Part shown: in pieces, positions 48,901 to 60,663 of the stretch
How the letters are laid out: every line of letters starts with the position of its first letter
Position numbering within the stretch: position 1 is the stretch's first letter
Source of the DNA: Motacilla alba alba
Taxonomy: Eukaryota; Chordata; Aves; Passeriformes; Motacillidae
DNA length: 64,000 nt
Direction of reading: 5' to 3'
Assembly: GCF_015832195.1 (NCBI RefSeq)
Contig: NC_052018.1
Span: forward strand, 112,067,966 to 112,131,965
Position numbers and translations under genes: made by a program
Notes under the pieces: model-generated
Database searches by the model: none
Seen by the model: the letters and a program-made list of their open reading frames with translations, nothing else
Told to the model about the DNA's origin: nothing

Positions 48901-50825
48901 AAGTGATCTTTTAGAGGATTAACATTCATCTGTGCTAGATGACCTTGGACAATTGAAGTAGGAATGATTCCATTGATTTGCTTTGGGTGATACTTATCCA
49001 CAGATAACAGTGAGCCTCTAAAGCCAGACCTTTTCTAAGTGTTCGGAACACCAACATGTCCCTTGTCCCAGTACAGGTGGCTTCCCAGTTCTCAAACGCT
49101 TTGTCTTTTTACTATAGAAAAATGAGAACAGTAGATGCCATTGCCTGGATGGAAATTGCTGGAAATAGCTGTTATTCTGGTTTTTCCCTCTGTGTTACAT
49201 ACAGGAGTTGCTTTTGTGGATGTATTTTAACTCACTTAGATTTGTCTAGGACAACTTGGAAAGATTGTAGTGTATGGAGAAAATATTTTATATTTGTGTC
49301 TTTTTGGTCTAATAGCAAAGCTCAGATAGAACCAAAGGCATGACAAATACCATAAAAGAAAATCAAGTGTACGGATTTTTTAATGGTAGACAGAGCCTGT
49401 GGAATGTTTTTCTGTGATATAAAATCCTTGAATTAATTTTTTGTAGGCTGAATTAATCAATGACTGTAGCCTGTGTGTAGATCAGAGTGGTGAACTGCAA
49501 CAGTACTCAGAGGTAAAAACCCCAAGCACTGCTCTAGAGGAAGCTGAAGAGCTTGTGTAATTATGATAAATGCCAGCCTCCTAACAGGGAGCAAATCACA
49601 AGTTCTGTGAGGAGAGTGGCAGTTGACTGCTGCTGGAAGAACAACCACACTCATGGCAGCAGAGTTTAGGCATAGGTTGATCTGAGTTAAAATAGCAATC
49701 TGCATGGCTTCATGGGAAAGCTTAATTCTGAGCACATGAAACTCCTGTTCTACACATGCAGGGAGCAGCGTTCTCCTTTTGTGATTTTTTTGTTTGTTTC
49801 AATGTTAAAGGGAACAGCCGTGTCTAAGGGGGAAGGAGGAGAATTCCATTTCTGTACAATGTATGTCAGCGGACACTCCACTCCCCAGAGCATGAAGAAA
49901 AATGCCCTCTATAACTGCATTTTTAATACAACCAAATTCTTTGCATGAGGATGAAACTCAGAAATATTGCTGAGTTTTTCCTTGAGCATCCCACCATGCA
50001 AACTCCCGTAGTTAATCTCATCTCTGTGTTCAGTAAGATGTGGGGGCTCTGGAGAGCTCGGTAGCACTAACAGGAGCTGCTTTTAGAGCTGGATTTGAGC
50101 TCCATTATTGAGAACCCCTTGGAGGGCTGGGCACTGCAAAGGAGGACACTTGAAATCCAGGTGCTGGGGAAAGGGAAAGTGCTGCATGAGCAAGAAGTGA
50201 GATTATAAATTAGAGTTCAGCTCAGCACGTTTGGAGTCACATAAATAGCTTAGGGGTTTGTAAAAGAACACCCTCAAAGATTCAGAATTACAGCCAAAGA
50301 GGAGGGAAAACATAATGCTTTAGTACCCTGTGATTTATGCAGCAAATAAGTTTGAATTAGTCACCAATGTGAAATGGGTTTGGAAAGATTAATAACACTC
50401 ACCCAGCACTTATTGTATCATGATCAGCCATAAATCTTCTTTGAGCGAAACGGGAAGTAGCCAAATCCTTTCTCCCTGCATATGGGCAGTGCTCGTGCCG
50501 TCGTTCAAGGGCTGCCCACTCTGAATTCTGCTTTCTTTCTTGGGGTGAGGCTATGGATTGCTCATGGCAACCTGGGCATTTCCAGTTGGCTCAGAAGGTA
50601 TGTGCTGCAGATGGGCCTGGAAAGGGATGGGATAACTGTGTGGAACTGGGAACTGTCATTTGCCTGGGCTGAAGCAGTGTACAATTCACTCATTGGAATG
50701 GGCACTTTTGCCCAGAGAGGGCATAGAAAAAGTGTGAAAATGCTGTAGGTTGCAAACTCAACATTGTTGCTGTTCATGGTCTGACTATTTTAGTCCTGAA
50801 TAACTTTTAAGATCTTTTTCCTACT

Positions 50826-51095
50826 TGTTGTGGTTGTTTGAAGTGGAAAACTTTCCATTAAGACTAAAATCGTGTTCTAGTTGATGCTTTGCCCATTTGT
50901 ATTTGCGCCAAAACCAGCACAACTTTTGATTTCTTCTGAGCATCTGTCAGCTGGTGACCCACCACACCTTCTCTTGTGTGGCCTATATAAACCAGTGCCG
51001 ACCGAAGCTTCAAAGAGTGACTTCCCTCCCTGTAAGACTCTACCTCACACTTACTTCCAATAAACTGCCATCCTCTCAATTTTCCACAAGCAACA
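50826..51095 (+). mobile_element. Possible small solo LTR or LTR-like cassette
   Basis: The segment begins TGTTG (50826-50830) and ends CAACA (51091-51095), a 5-bp terminal inverted repeat of the TG...CA form used by LTRs. Inside are CCACAC/GTGTGG inverted arms (50962-50967 and 50976-50981), a TATATAAA box at 50984-50991 and an AATAAA polyadenylation signal at 51059-51064, 68 bp downstream of the TATA box. The length of 270 bp and the TATA-to-AATAAA order suit a compact avian retroviral LTR. Against it: the flanks (CTACT versus TGTAA) show no target-site duplication, no second LTR or internal region is visible, and I do not recognise the family. An old solo LTR and a chance arrangement are both possible. 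Confidence 0.25.
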
Positions 51096-51699
51096 TGTAA
51101 TTGAGCAGTAACCTCAGTGTATGAAAATCTGTGTGGCAGATGAAAAAAACATCATTAGACCAGAGGCAGCTGGAGTGCAGTCATGGAGTGTAAAGAGCTC
51201 AGCTCCCGTAGAATCTCTTTCATGGATATTTAGAGTTTAGGACAAAAAAAACCTGTTTGATGGAGGTGAAATTCTTATCAACCCAGGAAAGAGGGAGAGC
51301 TGTTTGAGGAAACAAATGTTGAGGAGGGCTGCTAGATCAGCCAAGCGTGAACCCCCTGCAATGCCATCTGAGCAGCCAAATTTGCTTACGTTATTGACGG
51401 TGATGTGTCCCAGAAAATTCAGAGGCCATAAGACACAGGGAGTCCTCCACATGGCAGAACAGACTGCTGCTGTGTCATAAAAGGATATATTTTGTTTCAT
51501 GCAGCCTTTATTATTTTAAATGAGTGCTTGGCATTGCTTTGTTACCTGAACTTGGCTGATATTTAAAGTAGCTCTTTGCTGCAGACTTGCTGGACAAGAT
51601 GTAATTGTTCTGCATAAAACATCCTGGTGGGCTGAAGCACAAGACTGTGAGGGACACTCAGCACTTGTTCCATGAGTCCATCCTGAGAAATGTCCAAGC

Positions 51700-51780
51700 C
51701 TTCCCTTCCCTGAGAGTGCATCAAGGAGGTTATTGTGGATGCTGGGAAGCCAGGAGTGGGGATTAGAACTGATACCTGCT
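51700..51780 (-). repeat. Very weak MIR-like segment
   Basis: CAGGAGTGGGGATTAGAACT followed by GATACCTGCTC recalls the 'gctgggattcgaacccaggtctcc' part of a reversed MIR. The upstream part is not convincing. Confidence 0.2.
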
Positions 51781-52877
51781 CTTTTCAGCTTAGCTGAGCA
51801 GACCTAGAGAGCTGAAGTAGTTCCTAAACCAAGAGTCACATGTGTGCTACCTCAGCTATTGCCCAGAGAAGTTGTTCCAGAGGACCTTGGAACAAGCTGG
51901 AATACCCACATGATAAATCAAGTGAGAATCCTCTTAGTTTAGTCTTACCTTTTCCAAGCTGACGTGGAAGTACTTGCAAAGCTCTTCAGTGAATCTTTTC
52001 CTGGCAATACTTTTGGGACTAATGATCGAGGAATCAGAACCATAAAAGGCATTAAAATACTCTTCCTAAGCACACTTCCCCTGTGCACATCTGTGGAATG
52101 TGATTTTGAAATGCCTCAAATTCACACTCACACAGAATCTGTCACTGTTCCCTGTGACCTTGATCAGGAGCATTTCTCTTAATGCCTGTTATGCTTCCAG
52201 ATAAGCAGAGCACCTCCCATTGACCCAGGCAGGTCATTATCCTCTTTCCCTTTATCAGGAATCCTTCAGACAATTAATCACACACTGCTCTGCAATCTTG
52301 AGGCTCAATTATGCCTGGACAAGTGTTGCTCAGCTGTTCCTCCTGCTACAGATGTGACATATCCTGAGATTAGCTCTGATTCACAGAAGTCACTGATCCC
52401 CTATCAGGCGCTAAGAAAAGCAGGGCCGTCTGGGAGGAAGGTGACACCATCTTGGAAGCATTTTATCACAGAGTAAGTGGAGATGTCTAAAAAATCCTGC
52501 TTGCCACCACCACATCACAGCAAGTCCTTCTCACTGGCTGTTGCCTCTCAGCCTGAGACAATTTACCAGTATTTTCTAGATGGAGATGTCAGCAGACTAA
52601 CAAACTGTTAGTAGTGCACCGATGACAGACAGTAGCTAGTTCTCCTTCGGGATAGTAGATAGCTTAACTTGGAATCCCTGTGAGAAGCCAATTTTCTCCT
52701 CTCTTGTGAAAACCTGTTTTATGCACATCAAATAGCTTCTAGTTTTATTTTATTTCCCTGTTGTTACCATTTGCTTGGGATACTCCATTGTGGATGTGTG
52801 CGAGTGAAATATTTTGGTGGTATTTTTGATCAGTCTAAAAATTCTGCCTTAGATTTGTTGTGTTAGTTTTTGGTTGG

Positions 52878-52893
52878 TTTTTTTTTTTTTTTT
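52878..52893. repeat. T homopolymer, 16 bp
   Basis: Sixteen uninterrupted T residues, preceded by TTTTTGGTTGG. A reversed poly(A) tail of a processed insert is possible, but no body is recognised on the 5' (left) side. Confidence 0.85.
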
Positions 52894-55104
52894 CAGTAAC
52901 TGTGGCTTGACACACTTAATTGTTTTTCGAGGGCCTGGGTTGGAATACATTATGTAGCCCCCAGAAGTGCTATGGGACACCCACTGAAACTATCAGCAAG
53001 ATGTGCCTAATCTTGGCAATGTGGTTCTGTGTTTGTTAGGTTGTTCTTCATAACCATTTTCAGCTACACAGAAGCTCAGGCAAACATTTAGTACAGATGC
53101 TTGCAATTCTATAAAATTGTGTCATTCTCTTGAAAAAATGGCCTTCTGATTTCTATAAGCAGACCTTGTTAAAAAAAATCTGAGTTTTGAATATTTAATT
53201 GTGGTTCCTCCTGTTTTTATTTTTCAAAAGCTCATTTTTGAACAAGATAAACAGATGTTGAATATGTAGTTGTTTACTATGGAAAATCATAAGCTCTGCA
53301 GAATAACTACCCATTATCACTTTCAGGCTTCAAATAAATTCACTTAGAAACCCCTGTGGAATGAAGGCATTTCCATTTCCCCTGTGGATGGTGCCACAGA
53401 GTCAGTGAGCAGATAGGATCTGCTTCTGCACCCTGCCCCTGCCCGGGGGCTCTTGGCACTCCGGTGTGAATGCAGGACACGAAGGCAACTCAAATAGGAT
53501 TTGGGACTGTGGAAGAACAACTGGATTTGGCTGGGGCTGAGGCGGTGTGAGCACACAGCAGGACTGTGTGTGAGCTCACTGGGCTCAGCTGGAAAACTTC
53601 TGTCTTAAAACACGCAGATATTCTGCCCCTGGTTTTCTGCAGACAGAGCCATTGCTGTGACCTCTCACACTGGTATCTCAATTTGCAGTCTAAACCTGCG
53701 TGCGGGTCAGATATCACAGCAATATTGCACCAGGTACTGCAGTCTGTTTTTGTAACAAGGTGACCAGCCAAGGGAAGAGGGACTTGGACTTGCATTGTCC
53801 AAGGTTGGCACAGCTAAAATCCACTTTTAATGGCCTTTGTGAGACAGATTCTCACATGCAAGTTCTCACTGACTGGTCAGTGAGTGAGTCCAACTGTGTC
53901 AAGACACTGGAAAAGGATTTTTACTTCCAAGAGTGTCTTGTGATCTAAGTGTGGGGCTGAGTGTGTGGGAGTCTGATGTGACAGATTTGTTTCTGAAAAA
54001 GTTACTTGCATCTTCTTATCAACAAGACACAGAAAATGGAGACTGTGTGAACATGCGTGTGTAAAAAGAGTAGTTCACTTGAAACTTGTTGCATTTTATT
54101 TTCATTCTCAAAATTATGAGTGAATTATGGGCATGGCTGATTCTTCAATAGCAAATACTGCACATCTATCTATTTTTTATGACACAACTATATGAATTAT
54201 AACACTTCTGTTATTTCGGCTGTCCACACAGAGGAGAGTATAAACTGCCTCTGTTCTGCAGCTCAGAGCTCTCCAACCACACCCCTTCCACATTTTCAGA
54301 TTAATTAAAGGGAACCTTAAACCCAAACACAGCTCTGAAAAATCCAAATAGAGGTGGTCTCATCTTTAAGATGAAAAAGAGGAATAGAACTGGAGGAAAC
54401 TGAAGTTATCTTGGTGTTTTGTAAATAATCTTCCAATTTCCTATCACTTGCCTCTTCATCTCTTGCGGGGTTACTGCTGGATTCTGCTACTCTTTTTTTC
54501 CCAGATTTTCAGCTTTCTGTGGTGATCAGCCACAGGACTGGAAAAGAAGCTGGAAAGATGAAAGGAGCTACAGACTCCTAAAGAAGGCATAGGAGATTTC
54601 TAGGGATGCAGGTAGGGAGCAGGGTGTGCAGTTCAGCTGGGGGAAAGCTAATTTGCCATTTAGTCCCCATAGGAACCAGGCAGGTAGGACATCTGGCTTC
54701 TGATGGGGAAAGAAAAGGACATAATTTTTCAATCAAATACTGAAATTTTCAACCTCTTTGGCTAGGAATTAAAATATTTAGCATGTAATCTGAAAGGGGG
54801 TTATGTAGTGCTGTTTCTCTGGTGTTGGATCTCCAGTGCCGCATCTGTTGCTCTACTTGGGGTCTTGGCAAATTGAAGAAATGCTGAATAAAGTTTATTT
54901 CCTCTGTGGCCAGATTTTATCAGTGTAAAAGCATGTCCTTTTATTTTATTACCGTATGTTCTTAAAGGATCCCTCCTGCTTGGAAATAGTTACATGTTTT
55001 TCTTGTTTTCAATGTATTTCACTAGTTTTAAAATGCAACTTTAAAACACAGCTTTACTTATGGTCTTGGCTGTAGGAACACCAACACCGTCTACCTTTCA
55101 CAGG

Positions 55105-55195
55105 TGGGGATGTGGAGGTGCAGAAGTTTCAAGAAAACCCCAAGACCATCCTGTAGATCAGGATGCAAACCCCACGTTCTCTGCATAACCCAAGA
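55105..55195 (-). repeat. Possible ancient MIR-type SINE remnant
   Basis: GGTGGGGATGTGGAGGTGCA, then 'gaagtttcaagaaaacccca', then 'gatcaggatgcaaacccc' resembles, in order, the reversed MIR words 'gatggggaaactgaggcaca', 'gaggttaagtgacttgccc' and 'gctgggattcgaaccc'. Diverged and uncertain. Confidence 0.28.
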
Positions 55196-55455
55196 GGCAT
55201 CACCTTTTTTTTGGGGACACTTAAAATTTCCTTGAATTAGCCAAGGAAAATATTTGTGTTCAGAATCTCCTTATCTAACAGGTGTGACTGGATGTGATTT
55301 GGCACAGGGTCTTTACTGAGTTAGGAAAAGAAAGACAAACCATGTGGTGTCTGGTAAGCAAACTGCAGTGAGATGAAAATACTTCAAACATAAAAACAAA
55401 ACTGAGAGCCTGACCTTAGAATGAGTTATGGTGGCAAAACACTACTGTGAGGTGG

Positions 55456-55511
55456 GATGAGATGAGATGAGATGAGATGAGATGAGATGAGATGAGATGA
55501 GATGAGATGAG
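55456..55511. repeat. (GATGA)11 pentanucleotide microsatellite
   Basis: Eleven perfect GATGA units (55456-55510) plus one base. On the - strand they translate to the periodic string His-Leu-Ile-Ser-Ser, which is not a gene. Confidence 0.97.
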
Positions 55512-55875
55512 GCCCTAAACTCAGAGTCCCTACTGAAGGGTCTGTCAATTTAAGGAAAATTGAATCCTGTAAATGGTCCTGTAAATATCTGTCCTGTTTT
55601 CTTCTGTGAAAACTTCTCATTCCTAAGTCCTGCTTCTCCTTCCCCTTTTTCCCTGGAAAAATGATGGGCTCTTGGTTGGTGATTGTACTTTGCCTTTCCC
55701 AAGTTCCGTGTTTCTGGATGGATGTAATGTGGATGTCACGAGATTTTTGAGTAAGGCCCTGTGAGCAGATGCCAGCATGTGTGTAAGCACTGCTGTATGC
55801 TTTTCTCCTCCTCTCATTTATTACCTTGCAGCATCTGAATACAGAGGAAATTAGAGATTCAGATTTGTACTTCTC

Positions 55876-55945
55876 AAAGAAAAAAAAAAAAAAAGAAAAA
55901 AAGGGAAAAATAGTGAAAGAAAAAAGAAGAAGAAAGGGGGAAGGA
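55876..55945. repeat. A-rich purine tract
   Basis: A long A run with G interruptions, followed by AAAGAAAAAAGAAGAAGAAA and GGGGGAAGG. It could be the remains of a poly(A) tail that has expanded, but no retrotransposon body is recognised upstream. Confidence 0.85.
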
Positions 55946-56707
55946 TCCCACCAAAATTGCTTTGTGATTCACTGTGGGGTCATGACCCTGTCCCGCTGAG
56001 ACTTCTGTTCCAAAGTAGTAACTTGGTAGCTGGAGTTTTTTAAAGTGGTTGTTGATTGGCTTAGCTGTAAGAAAATCACATTTCCCTGAAACTCTTAGGG
56101 ATACTTTAAATGGGTGGATTATCCAGCTGCCTGATTAGAAGTTTGGGTTATGTAAACACGCAGTGTTTAGATTTAGGCTTTTCAGTTGAAGTCCAGGCAG
56201 CTGTTTGCACTTAACTCCATCAAGAAGCCCAGTTAATCAAAGAGCAGGAAGGATTTTTTACCTTCTTAAACCTGTGTCATTATTTCTGCTGTCCAAACCC
56301 TTTGGAGTTCGGCTTGTTGCAATGTAGAACAAGGTCTTTTGGATGTTCTGCTGAGGAAACAGGAAAGAATGGATGGGCTTTGGGTTAGTGAGATGTGGTG
56401 CCTGGTGGATTTTTCCCTTTTGCTGTGACATAATCATTTTTCCATTAGTTGAAGTCAGACTTGACTTTTTGCGTCTTGGAGAGCTGCTCAGAAGAGAAGG
56501 TGGAGGCGGATCCACCTCAAGGCTCTGGCTCTGTCCTACACATGTAGCAAAGCCCAACCGTGAGGATCTTGGAACCTGTTTACACTGGATTTATTTTAGG
56601 GCATTCTTGACAGTGTGAATAGGTAGCAGAGTAAGCAACTAGCTTGACACTTCATGATCCAAGCAATGAAAAGAGTCTTTGTGTAGCAAAGAAACAGAGC
56701 CTTTCTT

Positions 56708-56748
56708 CTCCAGGAAAAGGAAAAAAAAAGGGAAATAAGGAAAAAAAT
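56708..56748. repeat. A-rich tract
   Basis: CAGGAAAAGG, then nine A residues, GGGAAATAAGG and seven A residues. This is low-complexity purine DNA. Confidence 0.7.
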
Positions 56749-57908
56749 TCTAAAAAGTTTGGTTTGTTTTTCTGTGTTCTGTTTTATCCACTACCATTTT
56801 GGAAATTTAAAATTTCAGGAGAAGAAAGCCCCTAAAAACTCTTTGTAAAGCAGCTTCTCTCAGTGGTTCTCTCTTTACATTCCTCTTCTGATTGTTGCAT
56901 TTATAAGTTTATTAATTTTTGATTTCTATTTCTGACATTTTTCTTTATTTTCTAAATCTAGAGGTAGCCAGATGAAACAGGGAGCACTTTAATATGCATC
57001 TATAGTTTGCATACTTGTGATCAGCTGAAATTAATTTCTGATTACTTGATGTAAGATTTGCTGCCTTTTCTGTATGCTCACAGTGGCACTGTGTGCTACC
57101 AAAACCTAGATGTATAATATAGTACAAATTTTAAAGTACTGAACCAAATTTGCCACTGAAAAGCAAAGCATATTAAAATATTTTATTTTTTATAAAACCA
57201 TCTTCTCCAAATCTTTGAAATTGCCAGCTATTATATATAGTTCTGACCATTGACAGTATCACAGGGAACTCTGGTGATGCTGTTAACACACAAGTGATGC
57301 TGCTGAAGCCATCAAAGGCCCAGCTGTGATCTTTTATTTTTTCACCCAGAGAACTGTGGTTTCATAGGGCAGGCATTTCCCTGTCAGTTTATTGGATAAT
57401 AAATCCAAGACCCATAATTCCAGCCTGAATTACTAATCAGTGTCATATTGTAATTACAGAAAATATATTCAAGAATGTTGTTGCTAAATATTGATTTGCT
57501 TTTAATCTATAAAACAAACCTTAATTTATATTTTATAATGTACATGTCTTTCCCTGTAATTACATCTAATGTCTATGATGTTAACAAAAAAAAAAAGTGT
57601 GTCAAATAATCCTGAAGAAACCCTAATTTCTGTCACTGTGTGGTGCCTGGGGATGCATCTATTCCTGTAAGAACTGGAATAAAACCCCCACAAACAATAA
57701 GCATATGGAAATGCCATAGGCAGCAAAGGACTCTGGTGAAAAATTGGTTTGTCTGTGCTGACATTTCATTGTGTCATCTGATAATGGGCTATTGATCAAT
57801 ATTTGCAGACAATTTAAAGTGATCAGATGGTCCTGTCAGGAAGACCAGACGGCTGAATGATCTTTATGTTGCCTTTCACTAGGGGCAAGACTATTTAGAA
57901 GAGCCTGG

Positions 57909-58170
57909 AGTGGTAGGACAAGAGGGAATGCATTCAAGAGAATAGGTTTAAATTGGATATTAGGAAAAAAAAGTCTTCCCTATGAGGGTGGGGAGGCACT
58001 GTAACCAGAGAAGCTGTGGCTGCCCCATCCCTGGAAGTGTTCAAGGCCAGGCTGGATTTGCCTTGGAGCAGCCTGGTCTGGTGGGAAGTGTCCCTGCCCA
58101 TGGCAGGGGTCTTGGGACAAGATGGTCTTTGTCGTCCCCTTCGAACCCAAACCATTCTGTGGCTCTGTGA
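57909..58170 (+). mobile_element. CR1 LINE 3' end, forward orientation
   Basis: The copy reads GTGGTAGGACAAGAGGGAAT, 'aataggtttaaattggatat', 'taggaaaaaaaagtcttccc', 'gtgggaagtgtccctgccca', 'tggcaggggtcttgggacaa', 'gatggtctttgtcgtcccct' and ends with 'accattctgtggctctgtga'. This is the sense-strand CR1 3' end finishing in two decayed ATTCTGTG/GCTCTGTG terminal units. It is about 260 bp, 5' truncated and non-coding. It is the only clear forward copy with a terminal repeat in the window; the one at 11,501-11,650 has lost it. Confidence 0.92.
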
Positions 58171-59171
58171 CACCGCCTGGTCTCTTGGAAATGCTTCCAC
58201 CTTCTACCCACCAGTCCACTTTATGTCACTATTGCTCCACGTACAAAACATGTCTGAAGCAGCATTAATTTAGCAGCCGGCTAGGATGCACTTTCCAGTT
58301 TGTCGTAGACTTCAGCCTCCCAGAAATGAGAACTCAGAATTGTCCTTGCATGACTCCTTTTTGTTGGGAACGTCTCTCTCTGTTATTTACCAGCCAGGTG
58401 ACTCTGATTTCCAAATGCAGGAGATGCCTGGTCACTTGGGTCCCCTGGGTCATTATTTCTTTCAGGCTACGCTCCCCAGGCTTAGCTGGAAGTGGATGGG
58501 CTGAGGAATGATCTCATTGACATTCTCTCCTTTCTCTCCAACTTTTGGGACAGTTGCTTAGCAGCCTCCCAGTGGGGAATGGTAGCAGGCCAGTCCTCCC
58601 TCTCTGCAGTCAGGCTGTGGCCAATAAGTAATGTCATGCTTGCCGAGATAAGGGTAATGAAATCTCCTGCTTGAGGGCATAAGACAATCATTGCAGAAGT
58701 CAAGCTGGAATCCCTCCCCAGATGTGCTCCAGCAGTACACAGCTACCTCAGTCAACAGTGTTTGTGAGTGTCCCATAGAGCCCCTTCTCTGTGCAAGGAA
58801 GGGCCCCTCACACAGTCTGTTCCCCATTTCTGCACCCTGCATCTTCCATGTAGCTGTTCTAGTGCTTACTTGTGCACAAAAGTGAAGTTGGAAAAGCTGG
58901 GGGTTAGTCAGAACCTCACCTTGATGCCAGCTGTGCTGTGGCTGTGTGCTGGTATCTATTTACCATGGACATGTTGGATTTTCCTCCTTCCCTTGGGACA
59001 CATGGCTACACTGAAGTGATTTCTGCAAAATTCCTGCTGTTGTGGTGCAGCTGCAAGGGAGGAAGTGTGAGTTTAAACCAGCTGTGTTTTCACCTCTGTT
59101 TTAAACTCTGTTTTACATCCAGGCTTGGTGGAAAAGAAATGTGTGCCAGAGAGAAAGTCTAGAGGTTTAAA

Positions 59172-59236
59172 TCATCAGCTGGTATAAATGGGCATCATTC
59201 CATTGACTTCAGTGCACTGACACTGGCCTCTGCCAG
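59172..59236. repeat. Possible ancient palindromic repeat remnant
   Basis: ATCAGCTGGTATAAATGGGC, then CATTCCATTGACTTCAGTGC, then CACTGGCCTCTGCCAGCTCA. This resembles the 'cagctggtgtaaat ... ccattgacttcaatgg ... atttacaccagctg' self-complementary repeat that I recall from amniote genomes. The left half is well kept and the right arm is decayed. Confidence 0.35.
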
Positions 59237-60545
59237 CTCAGGAGTCTCTGTGATGGGCAGAGAAACTGGAGAAAAGCAACTGTGAGTCGGGTTAATTCAT
59301 TTGATTTAGCTTAGGAAGTAATGGAATATTTTCTGGAGCAACTCGAGTCCAGAAAAGGACTTGAGTGTCCACAGCCTCTGGCTGGGAGCATGGGCTCCTT
59401 GGGAGTGCCCTGGGAGCTGGGCAGAGGAAGTGCCCAGCCTGGCCTTTTGCAAAATGCCTCCTTCCATGGGCATTGGGAGGCAGGAGCCTACGGGGAATAA
59501 TAAGGTGGTTTAGTGGCCTTTTGATAAAAGAAATGGATATGAAATGGTGCTTCCCTTTTGGACATGACACTCTGAGGTCTGGTGAATGCTGTATTTGCAC
59601 AGTGAACCAGATTAATCACAGAATTACTGAGCAGCAGCGATGGAGTAAAGGACAAATAAAGGAGTAAAGCAGAATCTCCAGTTATGATTCAGTAGGAAAG
59701 TGAACAGCACTCAATGACCACGTAACTCTCCTGTCTGTGTGTGTGGTGCAGCAGTGTAGTTCAGTGCCCTGAGCTCTAATACGGAACACCTATGCATTAG
59801 ATTGGATTGGCTTTTCCCAGTTCTCTTCCTGTAGTAAGAGAAGGCTATGTGAACTCTGAATTTTCTGCCATGCCCCATCTACATGACAGACTGCAGTGGA
59901 AATTTGGAATCAGTTGCTAGAGGATCAGTTGGAGGTTCTCAACCCTGAGCAGCTGATCTTTCTCTCCTAAACATTGTTGTATTTTATTAGCTGATTCACC
60001 TGTCGCATTCATTGATTTTGCTCAATTTTTGGGATAAGTGCCTGTATCAATGGTAAAATTGTTTAGACCAATTAGACTAAAATAATTAGGATTATGAAAA
60101 GATTATGCTTCTTTTTTTTACACTACAAGTATTGAATCCTTATATAGTCCAATACTGAAACATAAGCAGGGAATATACTATTGTGAGAGTTTTGTCAGAC
60201 AAGTGTGGCCCAGCATTTTCTTACAGGCATTACCTGTTTGTGTTAAATACCTCTCTGGTGTTTCAAACCCAAGAAATAAAGTACTGGGGTACTACAAAAT
60301 GCTCAGCTCCTGAAATCTCCCAGAGTTAAGGTCGCCAGGTATTTTCATTATCCAGTTGCTCAAGCTGCCTAGTCCTTCCAGGCTTCTCTCTTTAGCTGTA
60401 GAAAAAAGAAACCTGGCTCTGTTTTGAAGTAGTTATTTTTCAGTAAATTCACCCGCACCAATAAACCCAAGAAAGCTGATTCAGTGTCAAGTGTCCTCCC
60501 CATTTTGCCAAGGTACACAGTGCCATGTATTTACTCTGGGGGAGC

Positions 60546-60618
60546 CTGCTAACAGCAAATAATTCCATCCCCTCATTTTACCCATGGCAAGGCTCGGAAG
60601 ATAACCTGCTGTTAGCAG
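60546..60618. repeat. Perfect 12-bp inverted repeat
   Basis: CTGCTAACAGCA at 60546-60557 is exactly complementary to TGCTGTTAGCAG at 60607-60618, with a 49-bp spacer. It could form a hairpin or be the trace of a small inverted-repeat element. It ends 39 bp before a TATAAA word. Confidence 0.85.
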
Positions 60619-60657
60619 AGGAGCCACGGAGAGGAAGGTAGCTCGGGGTGCTCCGGG

Positions 60658-60663
60658 TATAAA
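60658..60663 (+). promoter_or_regulatory. TATAAA in a GC-rich setting
   Basis: CTCCGGGTATAAAGATG has the GC-rich flanks typical of a real TATA box. The downstream sequence (GGGGAGCAGCCAGCTC at about +25 to +40) could hold a start site. No exon is recognised on the + strand. A good - strand splice donor (CAAG then GTAAGC) lies about 50 bp downstream. Weak evidence. Confidence 0.18.

Larger units (their letters stand above)
42771..50825. other. Gene-free stretch, 8 kb
   Basis: No gene is supported. It holds an (AC)8 tract at 43441-43456, a spaced duplication at 43722-43757, a 14-bp tandem duplication at 45874-45901 and a possible ancient LINE tail at 44222-44282. Open frames do not exceed about 100 codons. 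Two moderately CpG-rich patches near 48010-48040 and 48455-48515 have no associated exon that I can see. Confidence 0.6.
51096..57908. other. Gene-free stretch, 6.8 kb
   Basis: No gene is supported. It contains a T16 run at 52878-52893, the GATGA microsatellite at 55456-55511, an A/G-rich tract at 55876-55945 and possible MIR-like scraps near 51700-51780 and 55105-55195. Much of 56,850-57,900 is AT-rich and stop-dense. Confidence 0.6.

Noticed and set aside
57980..58219. 79-88-codon frames on the - strand
   Set aside because: They lie on the antisense strand of a CR1 3' end.
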